DNA from: Sulfidibacterium sp964588415
GTDB taxonomy: Bacteria; Bacteroidota; Bacteroidia; Bacteroidales; F082
NCBI GenBank assembly: GCA_964588415.1
Contig: CAZPPK010000002.1
Coordinates: 1-54,277 of the forward strand
Direction: 5' to 3'
Length of the DNA: 54,277 nt
Shown: positions 8,138 through 16,637 of the stretch, one piece after another
How positions within the stretch are numbered: position 1 is the first letter of the stretch
Layout: the number at the start of each line of letters is the position of its first letter
The notes under the pieces: generated by a model
Database searches by the model: none
Seen by the model: the letters and a program-made list of their open reading frames with translations, nothing else
Told to the model about the DNA's origin: nothing
Position numbers and translations under genes: made by a program

Positions 8138-10273
8138 ATGAATACAATCGAGTATAAATATTTAGAAAACGGGATCGTAAATCTGATTTTGAACGATAAA
8201 ACCCAATCTTCAAACTACATCAACATTTCTTTTGTGGAAAGCCTTGGCAGGGCGGTTGAAAAAATTCTTCTGGAAAAAGAACTGAAGGGTGTGATCATCA
8301 GTTCTGCCGGAAATGTGTTTTCCCTGGGTACTGATATGAAAATATTTACAGAAAATCCGGCTCCCGGGGCTTTACTCTGGTTTGCGGAAATGTTCAAAAG
8401 CGCTTTGCGAAAATTGGAGACCCTCGGCGTACCCGTAGTCTCGATAATCAACGGAACGTGCTTAGGTGGAGGTTTTGAACTGACACTTGCAACGCATTTT
8501 AGAATTGCCCTGAATTCCAGTAAAATCCGCATGGGTTTGTCCGAAATTCAATTTGGCCTCTTGTCGCCTGGCGGAGGAATTACACGTGTTTCCCAATTGT
8601 TGGGATTACAAAAAGCATTTGAATTGATCAGTGCGGGAAAGGAATTATCCCCATCGGCAGCTTTAGAATCCGGATGGATCCACAAGTTGGTAGACAGCCC
8701 GGATGAACTGCTTCCAAAAGCCTTAGACTGGATAGATGCCCATCCTGAAGCTCATCAACCCTATGACATTAAAGGCTTTAAAATTCCAGGAGGGAATATT
8801 ATGAATCCATCCATGGCGCAGGTGATGATGGTTGCCCCGGCTGTTTTGTTCAAAAAAACAAAAGGCCATTATCCGGCTCCGGCTGCCGTACTTAGTGTTC
8901 TTGCGGAAGGCTCAGTGGTTGACTTTGATACGGCTTTAAAGATAGAATCGCGTTATTTTGTCAAGATCGGGATGGGTAAAGTGGCCAAAAATATGGTTTA
9001 TGTGCTGGGATTACAGTTGAAAAATCTTAAAAAAGGAAGTAGCAGACCTAACGTCTCCGAAACTGAACCTGTAAAAAAGATTGGCGTTCTCGGTGCCGGG
9101 ATGATGGGACATGGCATCGCTTATGTTTCCGCATTAAGTGGTTACTCAGTGGTTTTGAAAGATGTTTCCAAGGAAATGGCGAAAAGCGGGTTGCAGAAAA
9201 TTGTTGGCACCATGGACCGGCTTATCCAAAAGAAGATTTTTAACGCTGAGAAGAAAAATCAGGTTGTGAAGCGCATTTTACCAACAGACCAGGTTCAGGA
9301 TTTGCAAAATTGCGATTTAATTATTGAAGCAGTTTTCGAAAACCGTGAACTGAAGGCAAAAGTTACGCAGGAAGCAGGCCCGTTTTTGTCGGAAAGTGGT
9401 TTTTTTGCGTCCAACACATCAACCTTACCCATTTCGGGCCTTGCCACAGCATTCTCCAAACGGGATAAATTTATCGGACTCCATTTCTTTTCTCCCGTGG
9501 ACAGGATGCAACTCGTAGAGATAATTAAAGGGAAAGAGACATCCGGGGAAACGTTGGCACGTGCCTTTGATTTTGTGTTGAGCCTTAAAAAGATTCCGAT
9601 TGTGGTGAACGACAGCCGTGGATTTTACACTTCCCGGGTTTTTAGTACTTATGTGGAAGAGGGATTGGCCCTTCTTGGAGAGGGACAAAACCCGCAATGT
9701 ATCGAATCAGCCGGAATTGAAGCCGGAATGCCTGTGGGACCGCTTGCTGTAACAGACGAGATTATGTTAACGCTGGTGGAACACATTAACCGGCAAACCA
9801 AAGCTGACCTCGAAGCAGAAGGGAAATCCCGTACGTCACACCCTGCAGATGTTGTGGTGGAAAAAATGATTCATGAGTTTGACAGGAAAGGAAAATCAAC
9901 CGGAGCTGGATTTTACGATTATCCACCGGGAGAAAGCAAACAATTATGGAGCAAATTACCTGAAATTTTTTCGCTTAAAACAGAAGTCCTGAAGCAAAAT
10001 GAAATGATCGACCGGTTGATGTTTATCCAAGCCATTGAAACAGTCCGGTGTCTCGAAGAAGGGGTTTTAAACTTGGTGGGGGATGCAAACATCGGAAGTA
10101 TTTTTGGCTGGGGTTTTCCGGCTTTCAAAGGCGGTACCCTCCAATTTATCAATGATTATGGCGTGAATGAGTTTGTCGAGAAATCATATGAGCTGGAAAA
10201 GAAATTCGGCACACGATTCAGGGTTCCTCAATTGTTGGTTGATATGGCCGTCGAAGGCCGGTATTTTGAATAG
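8138..10273 (+). CDS. FadB/FadJ-like enoyl-CoA hydratase / 3-hydroxyacyl-CoA dehydrogenase
   Basis: This is a bifunctional beta-oxidation enzyme of 711 residues, the usual FadB/FadJ size. Residues 1-200 form the crotonase domain with both catalytic glutamates, E114 (CLGGGFELTLAT) and E136 (GLSEIQFGLLSPGGG). The NAD-binding domain begins at about residue 312 with GVLGAGMMGHG. The dehydrogenase histidine is near residue 449 in GLHFFSPVDRMQLVEII, followed by the SRGFYTSRV stretch. The oxyanion loop (AGNVFSLGTDMK) departs slightly from the common AGAD form. It forms a functional pair with the upstream thiolase. Confidence 0.93.
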   Translation: MNTIEYKYLENGIVNLILNDKTQSSNYINISFVESLGRAVEKILLEKELKGVIISSAGNVFSLGTDMKIFTENPAPGALLWFAEMFKSALRKLETLGVPVVSIINGTCLGGGFELTLATHFRIALNSSKIRMGLSEIQFGLLSPGGGITRVSQLLGLQKAFELISAGKELSPSAALESGWIHKLVDSPDELLPKALDWIDAHPEAHQPYDIKGFKIPGGNIMNPSMAQVMMVAPAVLFKKTKGHYPAPAAVLSVLAEGSVVDFDTALKIESRYFVKIGMGKVAKNMVYVLGLQLKNLKKGSSRPNVSETEPVKKIGVLGAGMMGHGIAYVSALSGYSVVLKDVSKEMAKSGLQKIVGTMDRLIQKKIFNAEKKNQVVKRILPTDQVQDLQNCDLIIEAVFENRELKAKVTQEAGPFLSESGFFASNTSTLPISGLATAFSKRDKFIGLHFFSPVDRMQLVEIIKGKETSGETLARAFDFVLSLKKIPIVVNDSRGFYTSRVFSTYVEEGLALLGEGQNPQCIESAGIEAGMPVGPLAVTDEIMLTLVEHINRQTKADLEAEGKSRTSHPADVVVEKMIHEFDRKGKSTGAGFYDYPPGESKQLWSKLPEIFSLKTEVLKQNEMIDRLMFIQAIETVRCLEEGVLNLVGDANIGSIFGWGFPAFKGGTLQFINDYGVNEFVEKSYELEKKFGTRFRVPQLLVDMAVEGRYFE

Positions 10274-10299
10274 ATTCATTAATTGCAAACTTCTTTAAC

Positions 10300-11448
10300 A
10301 TGAAAAGAAACCTGCCGTTTACCGAAGAGCACCGGCTGTTCAGACAATCGCTTAGCGATTTCATTGCCAGGGAAGTGGCTCCTTATTACCCGGAGTGGGA
10401 AGACGACGGGATCGTACCCCGTGAAATCTGGAAAAAATGTGGTACTCAGGGCTTTTTACTTCCATGGGCCGATGAGAAGTTGGGCGGCTTCGGGGCAGAT
10501 TATCTGTTTTCGGTTATTGTGATGGAGGAACTCGCTTCATCAGGATTTATGAGCCTGTTTTTGTCTTTGCACAACGATATTGTTGCCCCTTACATCACCC
10601 GTTTTGGCTCTGAATCCCAGATACAAAAATATATTCCTGGTTGCATAACAGGAGATACGATTTTGTCCATAGCCATGACGGAGCCGGGTGCCGGCTCCGA
10701 TCTATCTGCAATACGGACAACGGCTGTTAGAGAAAGTGATGGCTGGGTTCTAAACGGACAAAAGACATTTATTTCCAATGGTTTACTTTCTGATTTGGTG
10801 GTTGTGGCCGCAAAAACGGAAAGTAAAAATACGCCACCTCACCAGTCGCTAAGCCTTTTTTTGGTAGAAAGGGATACCCCGGGCTTTAAACGTGGGAAGC
10901 CTTTAAAGAAAATCGGTTTGAAAGCCCAGGATACGGCAGAAATGTTCTTTGACCATTGCAAGATTCCGTTGGGGAACCTTTTGGGAGAAGAGGGGAAAGG
11001 GTTTTATTATTTGATGGAAAAATTACCCGATGAGCGGCTTTCTGTGGCAATTGGATGCCAGGCATCTGCTGAAGCTGCTTTCAGGCTTGCACTTGATTAT
11101 ATCAAAGAACGAAAGGCTTTTGGAAAAACGTTGAGCAAATTTGAAACCATACAATTTGAGATGGCCGATATGGCAAGCTTGCTGAGCATGGGACGCAGTT
11201 TTGTGGACCAGGCCATATTGGCTCATTTGAATCATGAACCTTTTTTGATGGAAGCGAGTATGGCCAAGTATAAGTTGTGTGAATTAAATAAGGAAATTGC
11301 GGACCGCTGTTTACAGCTTTTTGGTGGTTATGGCTACATGGCCGATTACCCGATCTCAAGGTTTTACATGGATTCCAGAGTTCAGACCCTTTATGCAGGT
11401 ACCTCTGAAATTATGAAGGTGATTATCGCAAAGAATTTAGGCTTGTAA
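10300..11448 (+). CDS. acyl-CoA dehydrogenase with LCAD/IVD-type active-site placement
   Basis: This FAD enzyme performs the first beta-oxidation step. The 382-residue product has the AMTEPGAGSDLSAIRT signature (about 125-140), the NGQKTFISNG strand and the KERKAFGKTLSKFETIQFEMADM helix. The position that holds the catalytic Glu in MCAD-type enzymes (YEGT) is Ala (YAGTSEIMK). An acidic residue sits instead at E245 (LPDERLSVA), the place used by long-chain and isovaleryl-CoA dehydrogenases. The enzyme should therefore be active, possibly on long or branched chains. Electrons would pass to an ETF not encoded here. One base separates it from the racemase. Confidence 0.92.
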   Translation: MKRNLPFTEEHRLFRQSLSDFIAREVAPYYPEWEDDGIVPREIWKKCGTQGFLLPWADEKLGGFGADYLFSVIVMEELASSGFMSLFLSLHNDIVAPYITRFGSESQIQKYIPGCITGDTILSIAMTEPGAGSDLSAIRTTAVRESDGWVLNGQKTFISNGLLSDLVVVAAKTESKNTPPHQSLSLFLVERDTPGFKRGKPLKKIGLKAQDTAEMFFDHCKIPLGNLLGEEGKGFYYLMEKLPDERLSVAIGCQASAEAAFRLALDYIKERKAFGKTLSKFETIQFEMADMASLLSMGRSFVDQAILAHLNHEPFLMEASMAKYKLCELNKEIADRCLQLFGGYGYMADYPISRFYMDSRVQTLYAGTSEIMKVIIAKNLGL

Positions 11449-11449
11449 T

Positions 11450-12547
11450 ATGGGAACATTAGAAGGTTTTAAAGTGGTTGAAATGGGCGGGATCGGCCCA
11501 GTACCTTTTGCGGGAATGCTCCTGGCGGACATGGGGGCAGAAGTAATTCGCATCGAACGGAAAGAAGCCGAACTCCGTTTGGTTTCAGCACGATATGAAA
11601 TTATGAACCGTGGAAAAAAATCCGTGATCCTGGATTTGAAAAATGATGATGATCTGGAATTAGTTATAAAATTAATAAAACGGGCGGATGTGTTGATGGA
11701 TCCCTATCGTCCGGGAGTCATGGAAAAGTTGGGCTTTTCACCGGAACTGCTTTATGATGGCAACCCGGGTCTCATTTATGGGAGAGTTACAGGTTACGGC
11801 CAAACGGGACCATCGTCAAACTTTGCCGGACACGACATTAATTATCTATCAATCAGCGGGGTACTGAACTCCATCGGCCCGAAAACAAGACCCTCTATCC
11901 CGTTGAACTTAATTGCAGATTTTGGCGCCGGAGCCATGCTTTTGCTGAGCGGCATTCTCGCTGCTTTGCTGGAAAGGGAGAAATCCGGCAAAGGACAGGT
12001 TGTGGATGTGTCTATGGTGGAAGGCGCAGCTCAAATGATGGCTATGTTTTACGGGTTTCATCAGGCAGGAATCTGGTCGGAAAAAAGGGAAGAAAATCTT
12101 ATTGACGGGGGCGCCCCTTTTTATCAGGTTTATGAAACCAAAGACCAGAAGTTTATTGTTCTCGGGGCTCTGGAATCTCAATTTTATCAGCAACTGATTG
12201 ATATATTGAAACTTGATAAAAGAATTTTTGGCGATCAGATGGATAAGGAAAAGTGGCCCGAGCAAAAAGAAGGCTTTTCCCACTTATTTAAGACAAAAAC
12301 CAGGGATGAATGGACAGATTTGCTGTACCGGGAAAATAGCTGTTTTTCTCCCGTGCTGGATATGAATGAAGCCGTTGAATTTAAGCATAATAAAATTCGT
12401 TCTGTTTTCACAGAACAACAGGAAATTACTCAACCATCTCCTGCTCCGCGGTTTAGCAGGACCCCTTCAAAAGCCGGGAAATTACCGGAGAAACACGGAC
12501 AAGATACTCAAGAAATTATTCATTTACTTAAAACACAAGAAAAATGA
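11450..12547 (+). CDS. alpha-methylacyl-CoA racemase (CaiB/BaiF class III family)
   Basis: The 365-residue class III CoA-transferase fold protein matches the racemase branch. The N-terminus PVPFAGMLLADMGAEVIRIE, GHDINYLSISG (H128), NLIADFGAGAM (D157), LIDGGAPFY and LGALESQFY (E244) align with the His/Asp/Glu residues described for bacterial and human alpha-methylacyl-CoA racemase. The enzyme interconverts 2R- and 2S-methylacyl-CoA so that 2-methyl-branched chains can enter beta-oxidation. A plain CoA-transferase role is the alternative. Its stop overlaps the next start by 4 bases (ATGA), which shows tight coupling with the ligase. Confidence 0.85.
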   Translation: MGTLEGFKVVEMGGIGPVPFAGMLLADMGAEVIRIERKEAELRLVSARYEIMNRGKKSVILDLKNDDDLELVIKLIKRADVLMDPYRPGVMEKLGFSPELLYDGNPGLIYGRVTGYGQTGPSSNFAGHDINYLSISGVLNSIGPKTRPSIPLNLIADFGAGAMLLLSGILAALLEREKSGKGQVVDVSMVEGAAQMMAMFYGFHQAGIWSEKREENLIDGGAPFYQVYETKDQKFIVLGALESQFYQQLIDILKLDKRIFGDQMDKEKWPEQKEGFSHLFKTKTRDEWTDLLYRENSCFSPVLDMNEAVEFKHNKIRSVFTEQQEITQPSPAPRFSRTPSKAGKLPEKHGQDTQEIIHLLKTQEK

Positions 12548-14288
12548 TTTTTGCATCTGAAGAAAGTATAGTAAAATATACAAATCTGGGCATCTGGAGC
12601 GAAAAGACGCTTCTGGACTATTTTTTGACCCATGTTAAAGAAACGCCTGACAGGGTATGCCTTGTTGATCCTTACGACAGGGAAGTACTTACAGGAACCA
12701 AACCGGAGCGTTTGACTTATAAAGAATTTGCCAAAACCGTTGATGCGACGGCAACTGCACTTTTGAATCTGGGAGTTGGCAGAGATGATATCGTTATGGT
12801 CCAACTCCCCAACGTTTGGGAATTGGCAATGCTTTATCTTGCCATAGCAAGGGTTGGCGCCATCATTACTCCCGTTCCTGTTCTTTGGAGAAAAGCGGAA
12901 TTGGAGCATGTAGCTAAACTAACCGAAGCAAAGGCTTTTATAACTATCTCATCATTTCATTCTTTCGATCATTTGACCCTGGGAAAATCGCTGCAAACGG
13001 AGTTGACTTCCTTAAAGCATGTGCTATCCCTTGATCAAATTCGTAAAATGAGCCAGTGCCCTGTTTCGGGTAAATTGTCTGAAATTCCTATTGATGCCAA
13101 TGATATTTTTAGTATTTGCTGGACCTCCGGAACAGAGGCCCAATCCAAAGGCTGCCNNNNNNNNNNNNNNNNNNNNNNNNNNNNNNNNNNNNNNNNNNNN
13201 NNNNNNNNNNNNNNNNNNNNNNNNNNNNNNNNNNNNNNNNNNNNNNNNNNNNNNNNAACAACTGGAAGGGAATCATGGCATCCCAGGAACCCGCAGGAAT
13301 TCTTCCGGGTGATGTATTACTGACTGCGGGACCTTTGGTAAATATGGGGGCAGTAGGTACTATTTTTATTCCCTGGATTGTGCTTGGTGGTACCATGGTG
13401 CTCCACCATCCTTTTAACCCAGTTGTATTTATGAGCCAGATTGCCCGGGAGCGGGTTAATTACACGTTGCTGGTTCCGGCTGTTATTAACATGATTGCCA
13501 AACATCCTCAGGTTGATACTTTTGATTTGAGCTCGGTCAGGACCATTACTGTTGGATCTGCTCCTCCATCGTTTTGGTCAGTTCAGGAATTTAAAAAGCG
13601 ATGGAATATAGACATTGGTAATATTTGGGGGCAAAATGAAGGAACTGGAATTGTTTCCGGTATGCGTGATGTGCCGGATGTGAAGTTTAGGGTAAGCCAT
13701 TTCCCCCAATTTGGGAAACCGGGTTCCAAATGGATTTCAGACTGTTCCCGGTTTATTGAAGCTAAAATTATTGATTTATCCGGAAAAGAGCTGACAAAAC
13801 CTGATGAAACCGGAGAACTGGTGTTCAAAGGACCCGGTGTGATAGCCCGGTATTTCAGAAATCCTGAAGCCACAAAAAATGGTTTTACCTGGGATGGTTA
13901 TTTCAGGACCGGTGACCGGTTCGTGGTAAAGGAACATGACCTTATCTCTTTTTATGACCGTCAAAAGGATATTGTTATCCGGGCAGGTTATAATGTAAGT
14001 GCCCAGGAAGTTGAGAATTATATATTTTCTCATCCCAAGGTTATGGATACTGCTGTGGTTTCCATGCCGGATAAAATACTGGGTGAAAAAGTTTGTGCTT
14101 ACGTTGTTCCGGCACAAAGTGAAAGTGTGGTGCTAAGCGACTTAACCACATGGCTTGAAGAAAAGGGAGTGGCAAAGTATAAGTGGCCTGAGCGAATAGA
14201 AATTGTTGATTCCATTCCCAGAAATTCTGTTGGGAAAATATTGAAAAGTGTTTTAAGAGAAGACATTCGAAAAAAAGCAAAACCGTAA
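12544..14288 (+). CDS. AMP-binding acyl-CoA ligase, interrupted by an assembly gap
   Basis: This is an ANL-superfamily adenylating enzyme that would load a carboxylic acid onto CoA to feed the operon. The part before the gap ends inside the P-loop (WTSGTEAQSKGC). The part after it starts NNWKGI and keeps GQNEGT, the YFRTGDR motif, the RAGYNVSAQEVE hinge region and the C-terminal catalytic lysine in RNSVGKILK. The halves are in different frames only because the 100-N gap is a placeholder. By motif alignment about 11 bases are missing, giving an intact protein of about 551 residues. The start overlaps the racemase stop. Confidence 0.88.
13157..13256. other. 100-N assembly gap
   Basis: Exactly 100 N bases, the conventional placeholder for a scaffold gap of unknown size. 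It lies within the P-loop of the acyl-CoA ligase gene. The upstream frame leaves one base of an unfinished codon at 13156, and the downstream frame starts a codon at 13257. The true gap length must therefore be 2 modulo 3, which 100 is not. Confidence 0.99.
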
Positions 14289-14377
14289 AAATATGCTTAA
14301 ATTTTCCGGCAAGTTCTCAATATTTTTTAGACTTTTGCATGTTTTTCGATAGTGGGATTTAGAATTAAACAAACATA

Positions 14378-14818
14378 ATGAAAGAGACGGAAACAGAGAA
14401 AATCGATCGGCTAGGACGGATCAAAGAAGGAATGCTTGACGTTATGCCTGCCAACAAGTTACTGGGCGTGATCATGATTAAACTGGATGAAGGGTATGCA
14501 GAGGTCAGGGTGCCTTTTCAGAAATTATTTATTGGCGATTTTCGCAGGGGACTTTGGCATGGAGGAATTTTGGCAAGCATCGCCGATACTGTTGGCGGCA
14601 TGGTGGCCTTTAGTTTGGCGCGTTTAAGTGATCAGGTAAATACCATCGATATGCGTATTGATTATTTGCATGGGGCTGTAGAAGATGATGTTTATGGCAC
14701 TGGAACCTTGTTGAAAACAGGAAAGCGAATTATTCTGGTTGATGTGGAATTATTTCAAAAGCATCAGGAAGAACCTATCGCTGTGGCACGTTGTGCATAC
14801 AGTATTTTAAGAAAGTAA
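14378..14818 (+). CDS. PaaI-family hotdog-fold acyl-CoA thioesterase
   Basis: The 146-residue single hotdog-domain protein has the central motif HGGILASIADTVGGMV from residue 61, with H61-G-G and D70 in the usual catalytic/oxyanion positions of PaaI-like thioesterases. It probably hydrolyses acyl-CoA intermediates of the operon and so relieves CoA sequestration. It follows the ligase by 89 bases and is the last plus-strand gene before the shared terminator. The 89-base gap holds no clear promoter or terminator. Confidence 0.88.
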   Translation: MKETETEKIDRLGRIKEGMLDVMPANKLLGVIMIKLDEGYAEVRVPFQKLFIGDFRRGLWHGGILASIADTVGGMVAFSLARLSDQVNTIDMRIDYLHGAVEDDVYGTGTLLKTGKRIILVDVELFQKHQEEPIAVARCAYSILRK

Positions 14819-14845
14819 CCGGACTATTCGGGATTAGAGGAGAAT

Positions 14846-14873
14846 AAAAAAGGAGACTGAAAAGTCTCCTTTT
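14846..14873. terminator. bidirectional terminator between the beta-oxidation operon and dnaN
   Basis: AAAAGGAGACT (14848-14858) pairs perfectly with AGTCTCCTTTT (14863-14873) around a GAAA loop. The stem has A-rich and T-rich edges on the two sides, so it can stop transcription from both converging units. Confidence 0.88.
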
Positions 14874-14887
14874 AATTTATAGAGTGC

Positions 14888-16018
14888 TTATTTTGTAAGC
14901 ATCACTGGCATGATCAACATGATGAGATCTTCGGATTCCATATCGTTAGTATCAGGCACAATAATTCCAGCACGGTTTGGCGCCGAGAGTTCCAGGTCGA
15001 TATTTTCAGATTCCAGAGTGTTTAAAATTTCCTGCATAAATTTCGAGTTGAATCCAATTTCAATGTCATCACCTTCATAATTACAGCTTAAACGCTCTTT
15101 GGCTTCGCTTGAATAGTCAATATCCTCAGCCGTTAAAACCAGTTCTTTACCGGAAATTTTAAAACGTATCTGGTGCGTTGATTTGCTTCCAAAAATAGCC
15201 ACGCGGCGCAGGGCATTTAAAAGATTCTTACGGTTAACAACAAGTTTGAAAGGATTTTGAGTAGGAATAACTGCTTCATAATTTGGATATTTCCCATCAA
15301 TTAGTCGACAAATCAACGAAATATCTTCAAATTGGATCATGGCATTGGTTTGGTTGTATTCCATCACAACCTCTTGCTTAGGATCGTCAGACATAATATT
15401 TTTCAGATGGTTGAGTGGTTTCTTTGGAAGAATGAAAGATGTACTTTTTCCAGGCTTTACATCATGACGTGTGTAGCGAACTAACTTGTGTGCATCAGTA
15501 GAAATGAAATTCAGCAAGTCTTCTTTCATTTCACAATAAACACCTGAAAGAACAGGCCGTAACTCATCACTGCCCGTAGCAAAAAGTGTTTTATTAAAAG
15601 CATTTAGCAACAGGGATGCATTCAGACTCAGACTTTCGGTATCGTTCATTACCGGGATTTGAGGGAATTCATCACTCGGATGGCCAATAAGTTTGTATTT
15701 TCCTTCACCAGCCAGCAATTCGATCTCCTGAGAATCCATTTTCACAGATATAGTAACCGGAATATCAGGGAAAGTCTTCATGATTTCAAGAAGCATTTTT
15801 GCGGGAATAGCGATTTTGCCCATATCTTCAGCCATATCGACTTGTGCAACTACGGAAATGGTGGTCTCTAAATCGGATGCTGTGATTTTAAGTTTTTTGT
15901 CTTCTGATAATTCAAACAAAAAATCTTCTAAAATGGGTAATGTATTACTGGAGCTCATCACCCCGCTAATTTTTTGCAAACTTTTTAATAGTGTGGCACT
16001 TGAGATGATAAATTTCAT
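14888..16018 (-). CDS. dnaN: DNA polymerase III beta subunit (sliding clamp)
   Basis: DnaN forms the ring that tethers the replicative polymerase to DNA. The 376-residue product begins MKFIISSATLLKSLQKISGV and ends LIMPVMLTK, close to the canonical MPMRL terminus. It contains the ATDAHK-like STDAHKLVRY stretch, PKKPLNHL and DGKYPNYEAVIP, all standard. The 376-residue length is as expected. It is not next to dnaA or recF in this window. Confidence 0.97.
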   Translation of the reverse strand: MKFIISSATLLKSLQKISGVMSSSNTLPILEDFLFELSEDKKLKITASDLETTISVVAQVDMAEDMGKIAIPAKMLLEIMKTFPDIPVTISVKMDSQEIELLAGEGKYKLIGHPSDEFPQIPVMNDTESLSLNASLLLNAFNKTLFATGSDELRPVLSGVYCEMKEDLLNFISTDAHKLVRYTRHDVKPGKSTSFILPKKPLNHLKNIMSDDPKQEVVMEYNQTNAMIQFEDISLICRLIDGKYPNYEAVIPTQNPFKLVVNRKNLLNALRRVAIFGSKSTHQIRFKISGKELVLTAEDIDYSSEAKERLSCNYEGDDIEIGFNSKFMQEILNTLESENIDLELSAPNRAGIIVPDTNDMESEDLIMLIMPVMLTK

Positions 16019-16042
16019 AATGATAAGATTACTTTGCTATAA

Positions 16043-16050
16043 CAAATATA
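16043..16050 (-). promoter_or_regulatory. candidate -7 box for dnaN
   Basis: On the minus strand this reads TATATTTG (TANNTTTG), placing the transcript start about 18 bases before the dnaN ATG. No well-spaced -33 TTTG is visible. The remaining bases up to 16195 contain only a weak hairpin around 16130-16143 (TTCCC/GGGAA) that might end the transcript of the response regulator. Confidence 0.4.
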
Positions 16051-16195
16051 AGAAGCGTAAAAATAAAAATTTCCGTTCAATAATTTTTCATCTTTAGAAA
16101 TTAGTTTTCCACAGTTTAATAATGATTTTTCCCCTCCGGGAATCACTCTGCCATGAGAAATACCAATTTTTTAAGAACATTAATGAACTAGCATT

Positions 16196-16594
16196 TTATA
16201 TTTTAAAATACTTTTGAATGGCACTTATCAGCTCAGCTGGTTTATAGGGTTTGGTAATGTAGTCGTCCATACCATTTTCCAGGCAGTGGCCGCGGTCGTG
16301 CTCCAGTGCAAAAGCAGTCACGGCAATGATTGTAATAGGTTTCTCCACCGATAGTTGTTTTTCGTATTTCCTGATTTCCAATGTAGTTTCAATACCATTC
16401 ATCAAAGGCATTTGTATATCCATTAATATGAGATCATAGTCGCGTTTCAAGAATTTTTCAATGGCAAGGGTTCCGTTCGTTGCAAAATCAACTTTAAAAT
16501 TATATTTCTTCAAAACGATTTCTGCAAATTTTGCATTCAGGTCATTGTCTTCAACGATCAATATTCGGAGCCGGTGATCCACACTTTCTACCAT
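16196..16594 (-). CDS. single-domain response regulator (receiver only)
   Basis: The 132-residue CheY-like receiver has no output domain. The acidic pocket (VEDN, E15-D16), phospho-acceptor D59 (LMDIQMPLMNG), the T/S position (VTAFA) and K115 (YITKPY) are all intact. It lies 43 bases downstream of a hybrid kinase whose own receiver lacks the Asp. It is therefore the likely phosphoryl acceptor of that kinase. With no DNA-binding domain it would act by protein contact, as do many stand-alone receivers. Confidence 0.9.
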   Translation of the reverse strand: MVESVDHRLRILIVEDNDLNAKFAEIVLKKYNFKVDFATNGTLAIEKFLKRDYDLILMDIQMPLMNGIETTLEIRKYEKQLSVEKPITIIAVTAFALEHDRGHCLENGMDDYITKPYKPAELISAIQKYFKI

Positions 16595-16637
16595 AATCTA
16601 TATTTATGAAATAATGCGTACTAAATTATCAAATTTT

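Noticed and set aside
12544..14288. Frame change in the acyl-CoA ligase suggesting a pseudogene
   Set aside because: The change coincides exactly with a 100-N placeholder, and motifs on both sides fit one intact protein.
16105..16113. DnaA-box-like TTTTCCACA near dnaN, hinting at an origin
   Set aside because: A single copy with a mismatch, no dnaA nearby and no AT-rich unwinding cluster with further boxes.
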